64,000 bases of DNA. Origin: Aminobacterium colombiense DSM 12261 (GTDB lineage: Bacteria; Synergistota; Synergistia; Synergistales; Aminobacteriaceae). The stretch spans positions 868,001-932,000 of the forward strand of contig NC_014011.1 in the NCBI RefSeq assembly GCF_000025885.1. Direction: 5' to 3'. Position numbers and translations under genes: made by a program. The notes below the pieces were generated by a model, which was not told where the DNA came from, searched no databases, and saw only the letters and a list, made by a program, of their open reading frames with translations. Below, piece after piece: positions 25,355-33,753 of the stretch; within the stretch, counting starts at the first letter, position 1; each line of letters starts with the position of its first letter.

Positions 25355-27704
25355 CTAAAATCTCCAGTGCCCTTTGATCATCTACAAGAATTTCACGCGG
25401 CTTAGAACCTTCAGGAGGCCCTACGATCCCAAGCTGTTCCATTGTGTCTATAAGGCGGGCGGCCCGAGTAAAACCTATACGGAGCTGCCTCTGCAGGCGG
25501 CTTGCTGAGGCGATGCCAGAGTCAAGGATAATTTGCATAGCTTCTTCGAGCAGAGGATCATCAGTAAAAGGAGAGTCGGCACCAGAGCCATCTCCACTGC
25601 TCCCCCCCTGTTCTTCTATATCAATATACTCCGGTTTACCAAAAAGAGCCTTCATATAATTGATGAATTCAAGGGATTTGCCATCTTCTATATAGGGAGA
25701 TTGGAGGCGCACCGGCTTGGGGAACCTGGGGCTGACAAAAAGCATATCCCCTTTCCCTAGAAGTTTTTCTGCTCCGGAAACATCAATGATAGTTCTGGAA
25801 TCCGCCTGAGATGGCAATGTAAATGCGACACGGGCTGGGATATTCGCTTTAATAAGCCCTGTAACCACATTTACAGATGGTCGCTGAGTAGCGAGCAAAA
25901 GATGGATACCTGTAGCCCTTGCCATTTGCGCAAGCCGGCAAATATAGTCTTCCACGTCTTTTTGAGCGGTAAACATCAGATCTGCAAGCTCATCCACTAT
26001 TATGACTATGTGTGGGAGCCTGTCTTTGGGTATTGCTTTTTCGTTGTATCCCGCCAGATTTCGAACCCGAGCTTTTGCAAAAATGTCGTATCTCTGCTCC
26101 ATCTCCCGTACTGCCCATGCCAAGGCTTGAATAGCTTTTTTAGGAGATGTCACAGGTTTGGCCAACATGTGGGGCAAATGCTCATAAATGCTGAGCTCAA
26201 CCCGTTTGGGGTCGATCATAAGCAATCTGAGTTCTTCCGGTTTACGACAATAGCAAAGTCCTGCGATACAGCTATTTACAAATACGCTTTTTCCCGAACC
26301 TGTCGTTCCCGCAACAAGAAGGTGGGGCAAATCTTCCAGACCGATAATAAGGGGCCTTGAGTCGACTCGTACTCCCATTGGCAGTGGAAGGTTGTAGTCG
26401 GCTTGTTCAAAGGCTTGCGATTCAAGAATTCGTCTTAACAGTACACCTCTCCGTTTAGGGTTGGGAATCTCTATTCCTACATAGGGTTTTCCCGGAATAG
26501 GTGCTTCTACCCGTAAGGCAGGGACAGCAAGTGCTACAGCAAGATCATTTGCCAATCCTGCAATTTTACTAACTTTTATTCCTGGCGCGAGCTGTACTTG
26601 AAACTGAATGACTGTGGGGCCGATAACTATTTCTGCCAGTTCTGCCTGTACGTCAAAGTCGGCTAATGTGGATATAATAGCCTCCGCCTGCTCCTTGGCT
26701 TTTTGTTCTCCTAGATCCTGCTCTGGCGGCTCAGGAGCTCCAAAAAGTTCCAGGGGGGGCGGGAATTTCCCTGCGGTTATTTCTTCTTTCATGTCTTCTT
26801 TCTTTATATCGATTTCAGGCAACGCTTCTCCTTCTACGTCAGTAGAGTCTTCCTCTTTCAATATCATTCGAACATTTGGTGATAAGTCCACGTCTTTTTT
26901 AGTTTCGCTATCAAGATGTCCATCTTCTTTGCCATAAGTTCTCTCGAAGGAAGAAGTTCTTTCAAAAGTTGTAATGACTGGCAGATCTTCGTATTCGGCA
27001 ATGTTTTCTTTATCAGTTTCTGTAGTCTCCTCAGCTTCCATAGCGGCTGTTCTTTCATCTGCTGAGGCATTTGTGTTACTTTCATTTTCAATTTGCACAG
27101 TTTTTTTAGATTCTGAAGGCCGGAGATTCGTAATGCCGCTTAGCACGGTTCGCCCGAAAGCTAAAATAGTTCTTGTTTTTATAAAACCATAAAGAACGGT
27201 AGATGTAAAAAGAGCTGCAAAGCAGAAAAGGAGAGTTCCAAAAAAACCTCCATTGACTAAAAAGAACTGTGTCAGGTTTTGTCCAAAAAAACCAGGCTTC
27301 AGTACGCCCCATACTGATGGGCCGTTTAATCGTTCCAGAAGGCCTAATACGAGCGCGCCTGCCGTAAAGAGAAAGAGTGTGGCCAACGTCTGTACTGCCA
27401 GCTGCTGGATCTTTCGATGCAACAAAATGGAAAGACAGACATAAGCGCCGAATATGAGAATAATAAGAACGGCCCCTCCCCCTCTTTGTGTAAGAATTTG
27501 TCGAATGAACAGACCGAATTCTCCTGTCCAAAAAGAGAAAAGAGACGCTATGACGTAGATATCGCCAATAAGTAAAAAGAAAAAAAACAGACGCATCCCC
27601 TTCGCCAGGCGGCGAATTCTATCCTCGCGAATTCTTTGTCGTTCTTCATTTTTTTGTTTAGGGCGTCCGCGTTTTTTCCCCTTTTTAAAGTTAAAGAGTT
27701 TCAT
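25341..27704 (-). CDS. ftsK: DNA translocase FtsK/SpoIIIE
   Basis: FtsK pumps chromosomal DNA through the division septum. The start at ATG 27704 (KLFNFKKGKKRGRP after Met) has a GGAGGAAG site upstream. A basic stretch is followed by four membrane helices (residues about 40-190), an acidic linker of about 130 residues, then the motor: VAGTTGSGKSVFVNSC (Walker A), IVDELADLMF (Walker B) and LLATQRPSVNVVTGLIKANIPARVAF. The C-terminal gamma winged helix (SASRLQRQLRIGFTRAARLID) reads chromosomal orientation sequences. The 787-residue length is normal for SpoIIIE-size proteins. Confidence 0.96.
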   Translation of the reverse strand: MKLFNFKKGKKRGRPKQKNEERQRIREDRIRRLAKGMRLFFFFLLIGDIYVIASLFSFWTGEFGLFIRQILTQRGGGAVLIILIFGAYVCLSILLHRKIQQLAVQTLATLFLFTAGALVLGLLERLNGPSVWGVLKPGFFGQNLTQFFLVNGGFFGTLLFCFAALFTSTVLYGFIKTRTILAFGRTVLSGITNLRPSESKKTVQIENESNTNASADERTAAMEAEETTETDKENIAEYEDLPVITTFERTSSFERTYGKEDGHLDSETKKDVDLSPNVRMILKEEDSTDVEGEALPEIDIKKEDMKEEITAGKFPPPLELFGAPEPPEQDLGEQKAKEQAEAIISTLADFDVQAELAEIVIGPTVIQFQVQLAPGIKVSKIAGLANDLAVALAVPALRVEAPIPGKPYVGIEIPNPKRRGVLLRRILESQAFEQADYNLPLPMGVRVDSRPLIIGLEDLPHLLVAGTTGSGKSVFVNSCIAGLCYCRKPEELRLLMIDPKRVELSIYEHLPHMLAKPVTSPKKAIQALAWAVREMEQRYDIFAKARVRNLAGYNEKAIPKDRLPHIVIIVDELADLMFTAQKDVEDYICRLAQMARATGIHLLLATQRPSVNVVTGLIKANIPARVAFTLPSQADSRTIIDVSGAEKLLGKGDMLFVSPRFPKPVRLQSPYIEDGKSLEFINYMKALFGKPEYIDIEEQGGSSGDGSGADSPFTDDPLLEEAMQIILDSGIASASRLQRQLRIGFTRAARLIDTMEQLGIVGPPEGSKPREILVDDQRALEILDEHI

Positions 27705-29073
27705 GGTCTGTCGAGCTTCCTCCAACTGTCATCTTTTTTATAAGCAGTGATGGTTGTCCATCTGTCACTGGAACTGATTGACCAGCTTTGCCGCATGTGC
27801 CTGGAAGAAAATGCAGATCTTTTCCTACCCCTACTATATCCATAAGGGCTTCCGGCCCATTTCCTGTGAGAAGAGCACCCTTTACAGGATGGATTATGCT
27901 CCCCCTTTGAATAAGATAACCCTCCGTCACCTGAAAAACAAAATCTCCTGTTGTAGGGTTTACTTCTCCTCCACCCATCCTCTTTACATACAGGCCATAA
28001 TCTATGCCTTTGATCATTTCTTCAGGTTCATTGTTTCCTGGAAGAATAAAGGTATTGCTCATGCGGGGGATAGGCGGATTTCTGTATGAACTCCGCCGTC
28101 CATTGCCTGAAAGAGGTAAATTATCTTTCTTTGATGAGACCATATCTGTCAAGTACGCCTTTAAAATCCCGTTTTCTATGAGAACTGTTCGCTTTGCCGG
28201 CATCCCTTCATCATCGATAGAATAGCTGCCATAGAGTCCTGAAATAGTGCCGTCGTCAATCATGGTCACAAGAGGGCTCGCCACTTTTTCTCCCAGTTTA
28301 TTGCGATACACGGAGTAGTCCTTTTGAATAATGTCTGCTTCCAGTCCATGGCCGCAAGCTTCATGAATAAGAGTTCCGCCTGCTTCTCCGGAAAGCAAAA
28401 CAGGCATTGTCCCTGCAGGGCAATCAGGAGCGTCCAGCATCAATAGAGCCTCATCGAGGGCCCTTTGAGCGAGGGCGTCTGGATCGTGGTGTTGCCAAAA
28501 GAGATCAGGAGATTCTGCCCTTGCCGCACTTTCATATCCTGTCTGTATCTGTTCCTCTTTTTCTACTACAACCTCTACACTAAAGCTTGTATAGGCCCTT
28601 TCGTCTTTTCTCAGTTCGCCTTTATCGTTAATGATAGCGATCTGACGGGATGAAAGGGTATAGTTTATGGAAACTTGAGTCACAAGAGAGCTTTTTTGCC
28701 GAAGAGCCTGGTCGATATAATGGAAAAACTTCTGGTCCGCTGGTTGGGGAGGGATTACTTCTCTTACAACTCTTTCGAGAAGGTTGTTATCCAAAGTTGT
28801 TGATGGGATGATAATCCCCATATTTAAAGCTGCTTCCTGCAGTGCGGTCAGGCCGTCTTTGAGCGTTACACCTGGCATATGGGCAAAAGATGTCAAATCA
28901 TTGAATAATATCCTTGCCCCTACCCCTTCCCTGAGGGAAGTGCTAATTTCTTCCATAGTTTTATCTTCAAAAGAAGAGCTATGGAATGAAGAGGATTCAA
29001 AAAATAAATCTGCAAAATCTATGTCATGACGATGGAGTGATTCTAGTGCTTCTTTTAGCGCCAAATGGCTCAT
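27691..29073 (-). CDS. tldD: TldD-type metalloprotease
   Basis: TldD is the active subunit of the TldD/TldE protease, which in Escherichia coli processes microcin B17 and degrades CcdA. GTLIHEACGHGLEAD carries the zinc motif HExxxH at residues 237-242, with GEKVASPLVTMIDDG and RMGGGEVNPTTGDFVF downstream. The 460-residue length is normal. No tldE (pmbA) partner is visible in the window. Its start overlaps the end of the small DUF4911-like gene as ATGA, and its end overlaps ftsK. Confidence 0.93.
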   Translation of the reverse strand: MSHLALKEALESLHRHDIDFADLFFESSSFHSSSFEDKTMEEISTSLREGVGARILFNDLTSFAHMPGVTLKDGLTALQEAALNMGIIIPSTTLDNNLLERVVREVIPPQPADQKFFHYIDQALRQKSSLVTQVSINYTLSSRQIAIINDKGELRKDERAYTSFSVEVVVEKEEQIQTGYESAARAESPDLFWQHHDPDALAQRALDEALLMLDAPDCPAGTMPVLLSGEAGGTLIHEACGHGLEADIIQKDYSVYRNKLGEKVASPLVTMIDDGTISGLYGSYSIDDEGMPAKRTVLIENGILKAYLTDMVSSKKDNLPLSGNGRRSSYRNPPIPRMSNTFILPGNNEPEEMIKGIDYGLYVKRMGGGEVNPTTGDFVFQVTEGYLIQRGSIIHPVKGALLTGNGPEALMDIVGVGKDLHFLPGTCGKAGQSVPVTDGQPSLLIKKMTVGGSSTDHETL

Positions 29074-29348
29074 ACTTCGTCTTCTTCCTCTCTTTTCTCG
29101 AATTCTTTTATCTCTTCTATCTTAACAGGAATTCCCTCTTCCGAGAGCTTTTTCATAAGTATTCTCCCTTCTTCTGCTCTTTCATAGGGGCAAAAGAACG
29201 ATAGAATTCCTTTTTGAGGGTCGTCTGTACGTATAAATCCAATCCCATCGTATTCAGATACTATCCAGCTTATAAGAACTATGAATGCAGGATTTGTCGA
29301 AAGGATAAGCTGTATCATATCAGAAGGGGTATTTGCCTTTTCTTTCAT
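29070..29348 (-). CDS. small conserved protein, DUF4911-like
   Basis: This 92-residue protein sits between mltG and tldD with 4-base overlaps on both sides, so it is translated as part of the operon. It appears soluble, with IVSEYDGIGFIRTDDP followed by strands and a charged Glu/Lys-rich C-terminus; the EYDGxxxxRTxDP pattern resembles DUF4911, a small family of unknown function, but I hold that assignment loosely. No catalytic residues are apparent. Confidence 0.65.
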   Translation of the reverse strand: MKEKANTPSDMIQLILSTNPAFIVLISWIVSEYDGIGFIRTDDPQKGILSFFCPYERAEEGRILMKKLSEEGIPVKIEEIKEFEKREEEDEV

Positions 29349-30349
29349 TGTTTTTCGCCCCGTATCTTTCGAATGTTGGCCAAATGATCCTTGTATGTTT
29401 TAGCAAAGATATGTTCGCCGTTTTTCCTTGCTACATAATAGAGATACTCAGTTTTTTCTGGGACTAATGCCGCTTCCCATGAGGCCTTGGAAGGTACACA
29501 GATTGCAGTGGGAGGAAGTCCTAGTTTTTTATAGGTATTATAAGGGGATTCCACTTCCAGATGCTTGTAAAGCACTCGCTGAAGAACCTCCCCCTCCCTT
29601 TTCCAGGCATAGACAACTGTTGCATCGATTTGCAGAGGCATCTTTATCTTGAGCCTGTTTTGAATGACTCCTGCTATAAGTGCACGCTCTTCGTCTCTTT
29701 TAGCTTCCCGTTCAATGAGGGAGGCCAGTATTGCTAAATCTGTAACTTCCTGAGGAGAGTTGCCCTTTACACGGTCACCGAACTTTTTCCACCATAGAGC
29801 CGTTCCAGCCTGTATCAAGGCTTCAGGGGATGTTTGTGCTACATTATATGTGTCTGGAAGTAAAAAAGCAGCCCGTGTTTCTGCATCGGCAGGGAGTAAT
29901 GACAGAAGAGAATTATCAAAAAACTCGTCCTTCAGAAGAAGGGAAGCCAGTTCTTTTGCTTCTGTCAATTGAAATTGCTCAGCGATGGAAAAAATATCAG
30001 ATCCGGGAATTAAAGTCATTTTATCCTGAAAAGGAGTGGCTTTTCCCAACTGTCTTGCTACTTCCCATGGTGAACCTTTGCGTATGGAATACATACCAGT
30101 TTTAATTTTTCGGTCAATGCCTAACCGACTCATCCAAAATGCAAGCTCCTTCGAATTCTCTACAACACCAGCGTCCTGAAACTTGGAAGCGATTTCTCTT
30201 GCGGTTTGGCTTGGCAGCACGAGCACAGAAACAGGCTCCCCTCTCCCTAAGGGAAACTGTTCATCCCACCATTGAGGTGATTGCATGCTAATAAAAACAA
30301 TATAGATAGAGACAATAAGGAATAACAGACCATCAATGAATTTATCCAT
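29345..30349 (-). CDS. mltG: endolytic murein transglycosylase MltG
   Basis: MltG cleaves nascent glycan strands at the inner membrane. One N-terminal membrane helix (residues about 5-23) is followed by a LysM-like segment and the YceG domain. LASLIEREAKRDEE contains the catalytic Glu (residue 213), FLLPDTYNV and SPYNTYKKLGLPPTAIC are family signatures. The 334-residue length is typical. An AAGGAG site precedes ATG 30349. Confidence 0.94.
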   Translation of the reverse strand: MDKFIDGLLFLIVSIYIVFISMQSPQWWDEQFPLGRGEPVSVLVLPSQTAREIASKFQDAGVVENSKELAFWMSRLGIDRKIKTGMYSIRKGSPWEVARQLGKATPFQDKMTLIPGSDIFSIAEQFQLTEAKELASLLLKDEFFDNSLLSLLPADAETRAAFLLPDTYNVAQTSPEALIQAGTALWWKKFGDRVKGNSPQEVTDLAILASLIEREAKRDEERALIAGVIQNRLKIKMPLQIDATVVYAWKREGEVLQRVLYKHLEVESPYNTYKKLGLPPTAICVPSKASWEAALVPEKTEYLYYVARKNGEHIFAKTYKDHLANIRKIRGEKQ

Positions 30350-30365
30350 GCTCTCGCTCTCCTTT

Positions 30366-31355
30366 TTAAGTAAGGGTAACTATATGATTTCCACACAGCG
30401 AACAGTTGCCTTTTTCATCCAGGTTTATAATGTGTGTCTTATATCCATGGCGTTCTATGACTGCTGCCCCGCAGTTGGGGCAGAGAGTGACTGCTGGAGT
30501 ATCAATATTACCTAGATAAACAAAGGGCAAATATTGAGCTGCCCGTTCTTTTGCTTCATTCAACATGTTCAGAGGTGTCGCTGGGCGATGCCATTTGTAA
30601 CTGGGGAAATATCTGGAAATATGCAAAACTATATTGGGGGACACGGAAGCCGCCCATTGAGCAAGAGGCTCCAGCCATAGGACATCGTTGTGAATTCCTG
30701 GAACGATGAGGCTTGTAAGTTCCACATGAACATGAGCTTCAACCATAGCTTCCACTGTTCTTTTTGCACTTCTAAGGTCGCCGCCAAGAAAGGAATACGT
30801 TTGAGGATCAAAGGCCTTTATATCAATATTTGCTCCATCTATGTATGGAAGCAGTTCTTGCAAGGGCTCTGGGTTGATCATGCCATTTGAAACAACCACT
30901 ACAGAAAAGCCCTCTTTTTTAAGTTTGATAGCTGATTCGAGCACATATTCGTACCAGATAAAAGGTTCATTATATGTAAAGGCGACAGATTTTATATTTT
31001 CTTTTTTTGCAATGTCAACCAGCTCAGAAGGCAGAAGAAAAGAAAGAGAAACAGTGTCAGAACATGTGGATATCTGCCAGTTCTGACAAAATTGACAGCG
31101 CATATTACACCCGATGCTTCCTAAAGAAAGAATGGAAGTACCTGGATTCCAGTGAAAAAGAGGTTTTTTTTCTACTGGATCAATGCCTACAGAGGATACA
31201 AAACCATAGTTTAGGCTGACAAGCCCCTTGTCTTTCTGGTTCATCCGTACGCCGCAAAAGCCTTTTTGGCCATACCTTAAAGAACAGTGGTGAAAACAAA
31301 GATCGCAGACAACAGTGCCTCCTTCTTTATGCCACCAGGATGCTTCGTAAGCCAT
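30366..31355 (-). CDS. amrS: AmmeMemoRadiSam system radical SAM enzyme
   Basis: This is the radical SAM member of the AmmeMemoRadiSam group, related to pyruvate-formate-lyase activases; its substrate is unknown. The cluster motif is GCNMRCQFCQNWQIS (CxxxCxxC). Extra cysteines occur at the N-terminus (CDLCFHHC, FCGVR) and in a C-terminal zinc ribbon (CPNCGAA and CSLCGNH). SVAFTYNEPFIWYEY and GANIDIKAFD are family features. The 329-residue gene begins 2 bases after the fused Memo/AMMECR1 gene, so the whole set is one unit. Confidence 0.92.
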   Translation of the reverse strand: MAYEASWWHKEGGTVVCDLCFHHCSLRYGQKGFCGVRMNQKDKGLVSLNYGFVSSVGIDPVEKKPLFHWNPGTSILSLGSIGCNMRCQFCQNWQISTCSDTVSLSFLLPSELVDIAKKENIKSVAFTYNEPFIWYEYVLESAIKLKKEGFSVVVVSNGMINPEPLQELLPYIDGANIDIKAFDPQTYSFLGGDLRSAKRTVEAMVEAHVHVELTSLIVPGIHNDVLWLEPLAQWAASVSPNIVLHISRYFPSYKWHRPATPLNMLNEAKERAAQYLPFVYLGNIDTPAVTLCPNCGAAVIERHGYKTHIINLDEKGNCSLCGNHIVTLT

Positions 31356-31357
31356 GG

Positions 31358-32665
31358 TCAGTCCCTTCTTTCTGGGAAGCGCTGTACCGTGAATCGATAT
31401 ATGGTTACATTGTCAAGAGAAAAGATTCCAGCTTTCTGGGAAGCGATGGTCAATTGCTTTTCTACACTATCCACTCCCTCAAGATCCGGCAGAAGAACCC
31501 CTTTTCTCATTCCCTTGGAAACGATGACTCCATATCGTTTAGGATCCAGGTCATTTTCTGAATCAATTTTTTCTGGCTCTGAAAGTATATCCACAGAAAC
31601 GACGATATTTTTTAATTCTTCTTGTTCCACCGGCGCAAAACGGGGGTCTTCTGACGCAGCTGCAATAGCGTTTTCTATTACTTCTTCCGAAAGGGATGAA
31701 TATGACGAAAGAATAGTGCCAATACACCCTCGCAGATGACCTTCTTTTGTTTTTAAAGAAACGAAGCAGGCTCCCTTCTGGTCTAGTGCTTCTTCTGGAG
31801 ACCAAGACTTTTGCTCATCTTTTGTCGGTTTCCGTTTTTCTTTTACATACATTTCTATGGTTTTACGAGCTAGCCCTGGGTAGGTCTTTTGGGGGATGGC
31901 TAGAGCTACAGCATAGCCGACTCCAAAGGGCGCTTCATAAGAGAGAAGTTTTGTCGTATGGCCAGAAAGACCAAGAAAGATGAGTACTGACCGCAGGCCG
32001 CATTCCCCGGCTTCTTCAATGGTTCTCATAGGCAAACTGAGAAGAAGATCTGGATCAGAGTGTTGAATTGCGCGAACTACCTGTTCATCAAAGAATGCGC
32101 CAAGAGGTGAATATCCGGCTGGGGCGCCAGGTTTAACTCGATGAGAAAGATCGCCGCTAGCAACAAGTCCCCATTGAAGGGCGTCACGGAATTGATGAAG
32201 CATTTCCCCGACTTTAGCCGATTCCTCAAGGGTCAGCCCTATAGGATTAGCCAAAATGAGGTTGGGCAAAGAACCCCATTTTTTATAAAAAAAGTATAGG
32301 GGGACAAGGGAAGCATGATCAAGATGCCCTTTCTTTTCTTTTATGACTTCCACTGGTACACTTTGTTTGAGATAGTTGCTTATTAACTCTGTTTTTTCTT
32401 CGTTGCCGTTAATTTGCATTGAAATTTCAGGAACACCAAATAATGAAAGATCCCCTTTATAGAGCTGAGCTTCAAGAAACAAAAGTCCCCGAGTGTAAGG
32501 AGCATGGGGAGAAAGTAAAAAGAGAATATCCGGCTTCTCTTTTTCAAGCCTTTGTGTCAGATCAGACATGCCTTGAATAGTACGAACAGCTTCTTTTTCA
32601 TTGCCACGCCCAACTTCCGGAATAATGATAGGCGGATGAGGAACGAGACAAGCCCATTTCCACAT
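31358..32665 (-). CDS. fused AmmeMemoRadiSam proteins B (Memo) and A (AMMECR1)
   Basis: The 435-residue protein joins two domains usually made separately. Residues 1 to about 257 are the Memo domain, related to class III extradiol dioxygenases: VPHPPIIIPEVG, LLSPHAPYTRG and ASGDLSHRVKPGAPAGY hold the metal-type histidines. Residues about 262-435 are the AMMECR1 domain, with HLRGCIGTILS and AIAAASEDPRFAPV. Archaea and anaerobic bacteria carry these domains beside a radical SAM enzyme, as here. Bacterial function is unknown; human MEMO1 has been linked to iron and copper chemistry. queA ends 21 bases upstream. Confidence 0.92.
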   Translation of the reverse strand: MWKWACLVPHPPIIIPEVGRGNEKEAVRTIQGMSDLTQRLEKEKPDILFLLSPHAPYTRGLLFLEAQLYKGDLSLFGVPEISMQINGNEEKTELISNYLKQSVPVEVIKEKKGHLDHASLVPLYFFYKKWGSLPNLILANPIGLTLEESAKVGEMLHQFRDALQWGLVASGDLSHRVKPGAPAGYSPLGAFFDEQVVRAIQHSDPDLLLSLPMRTIEEAGECGLRSVLIFLGLSGHTTKLLSYEAPFGVGYAVALAIPQKTYPGLARKTIEMYVKEKRKPTKDEQKSWSPEEALDQKGACFVSLKTKEGHLRGCIGTILSSYSSLSEEVIENAIAAASEDPRFAPVEQEELKNIVVSVDILSEPEKIDSENDLDPKRYGVIVSKGMRKGVLLPDLEGVDSVEKQLTIASQKAGIFSLDNVTIYRFTVQRFPERRD

Positions 32666-32686
32666 AGCAGCACCACCCTCCTTATC

Positions 32687-33736
32687 TTACTGTATCAGCA
32701 TGGCATCTCCAAAAGAGAAGAAACGATACCCCATTTTCACTGCTGTTTCATAGACCTCCATAATATTGTCGTACCCCGCTAAAGCGGCTACAAGCATAAG
32801 AAGGGTACTTCTGGGAAGATGAAAGTTTGTAATAAGACCGTCAATTACTGAGAATTGGTAAGCAGGATAGATAAAAAGAGAAGTGTTTTTTCTACCGTAC
32901 TGGACAACGTTTTCATCATGGGTTGCCATGCTCTCCAATGTCCTTGCAACAGTAGTGCCTGAAGCGATAATCCTGCGACCCTCTTCTTTGGCTTTTCGTA
33001 TGAGAGCCGCTGTTTCCTCTGGTACCTCGCAATATTCTTCATGAATTACGTGTTGACGAATGTCTTCTTCCTGAACAGGTCTGAAAGTACCTAAGCCAAC
33101 ATGAAGAGTAACCCAGGCAAAAGTTATGCCATGTTTATCCTCAAGATCCCTCAGCTGATTTTCTGTAAAGTGCAAACTTGCTGTGGGTGCTGCGGACGAT
33201 CCGTTGCGTTTTGCAAAAACGGTTTGATAGTCTAGTGCTGTAGCCGTGGTGCTTTTTATGTAGGGCGGAAAAGGAATCTCTCCCACTTCTTCCAGCAAAG
33301 ACAGCACATTACATTCTTCTGGGAATCGGACAACACGAACTCCATCAGCTAATGCTTCCTGTACCTGTACCGGTATGTCTTCCCTGACGATAACGATACT
33401 TCCTGGTCTAAGCCGCCTTCCCGGCCGAACCAGTGCTTCCCATCTTTTCCACAGTCCGTCCAGCGGCTTGAGAAGCAGTATTTCAGCTCGGGCACTGCCC
33501 TTTTCTTTAACGCCAAAGAGGCGGGCGGGAATAACTCGCGTGTCGTTTAAGACTATGACATCTCCTTCCTTCAAAAAACGATGAAGTTCGTAAAAGCGAG
33601 AATGAATCATAGTTCCGCTGTTCTTATCGAGCACAAGAAGTCTCGAATGATTGCGAGGAGAGGCAGGAGTTTGCGCAATACGACCTTCAGGAAGATCATA
33701 AGCATAAGATTCTATGTCGTAAAGGTTTGGTACCAT
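32687..33736 (-). CDS. queA: tRNA preQ1(34) S-adenosylmethionine ribosyltransferase-isomerase
   Basis: QueA transfers and isomerises the ribosyl part of SAM onto preQ1 in tRNA, making epoxyqueuosine. YDLPEGRIAQTP, HSRLLVLDKNSG, LNDTRVIPARLFG, PTASLHFT, ITFAWVTLHVGLGTFRPV and TNFHLPRSTLLML are strong family signatures over the full 349 residues. No tgt is visible next to it. The spoIID-like gene ends 17 bases before it in plus coordinates, that is downstream. Confidence 0.96.
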   Translation of the reverse strand: MVPNLYDIESYAYDLPEGRIAQTPASPRNHSRLLVLDKNSGTMIHSRFYELHRFLKEGDVIVLNDTRVIPARLFGVKEKGSARAEILLLKPLDGLWKRWEALVRPGRRLRPGSIVIVREDIPVQVQEALADGVRVVRFPEECNVLSLLEEVGEIPFPPYIKSTTATALDYQTVFAKRNGSSAAPTASLHFTENQLRDLEDKHGITFAWVTLHVGLGTFRPVQEEDIRQHVIHEEYCEVPEETAALIRKAKEEGRRIIASGTTVARTLESMATHDENVVQYGRKNTSLFIYPAYQFSVIDGLITNFHLPRSTLLMLVAALAGYDNIMEVYETAVKMGYRFFSFGDAMLIQ

Positions 33737-33753
33737 AAACCGTCATCGCCTTC

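Noticed and set aside
26608-26937. 109-codon open frame opposite the ftsK linker
   Set aside because: Ser-rich antisense shadow of the Glu/Asp-rich linker of FtsK.
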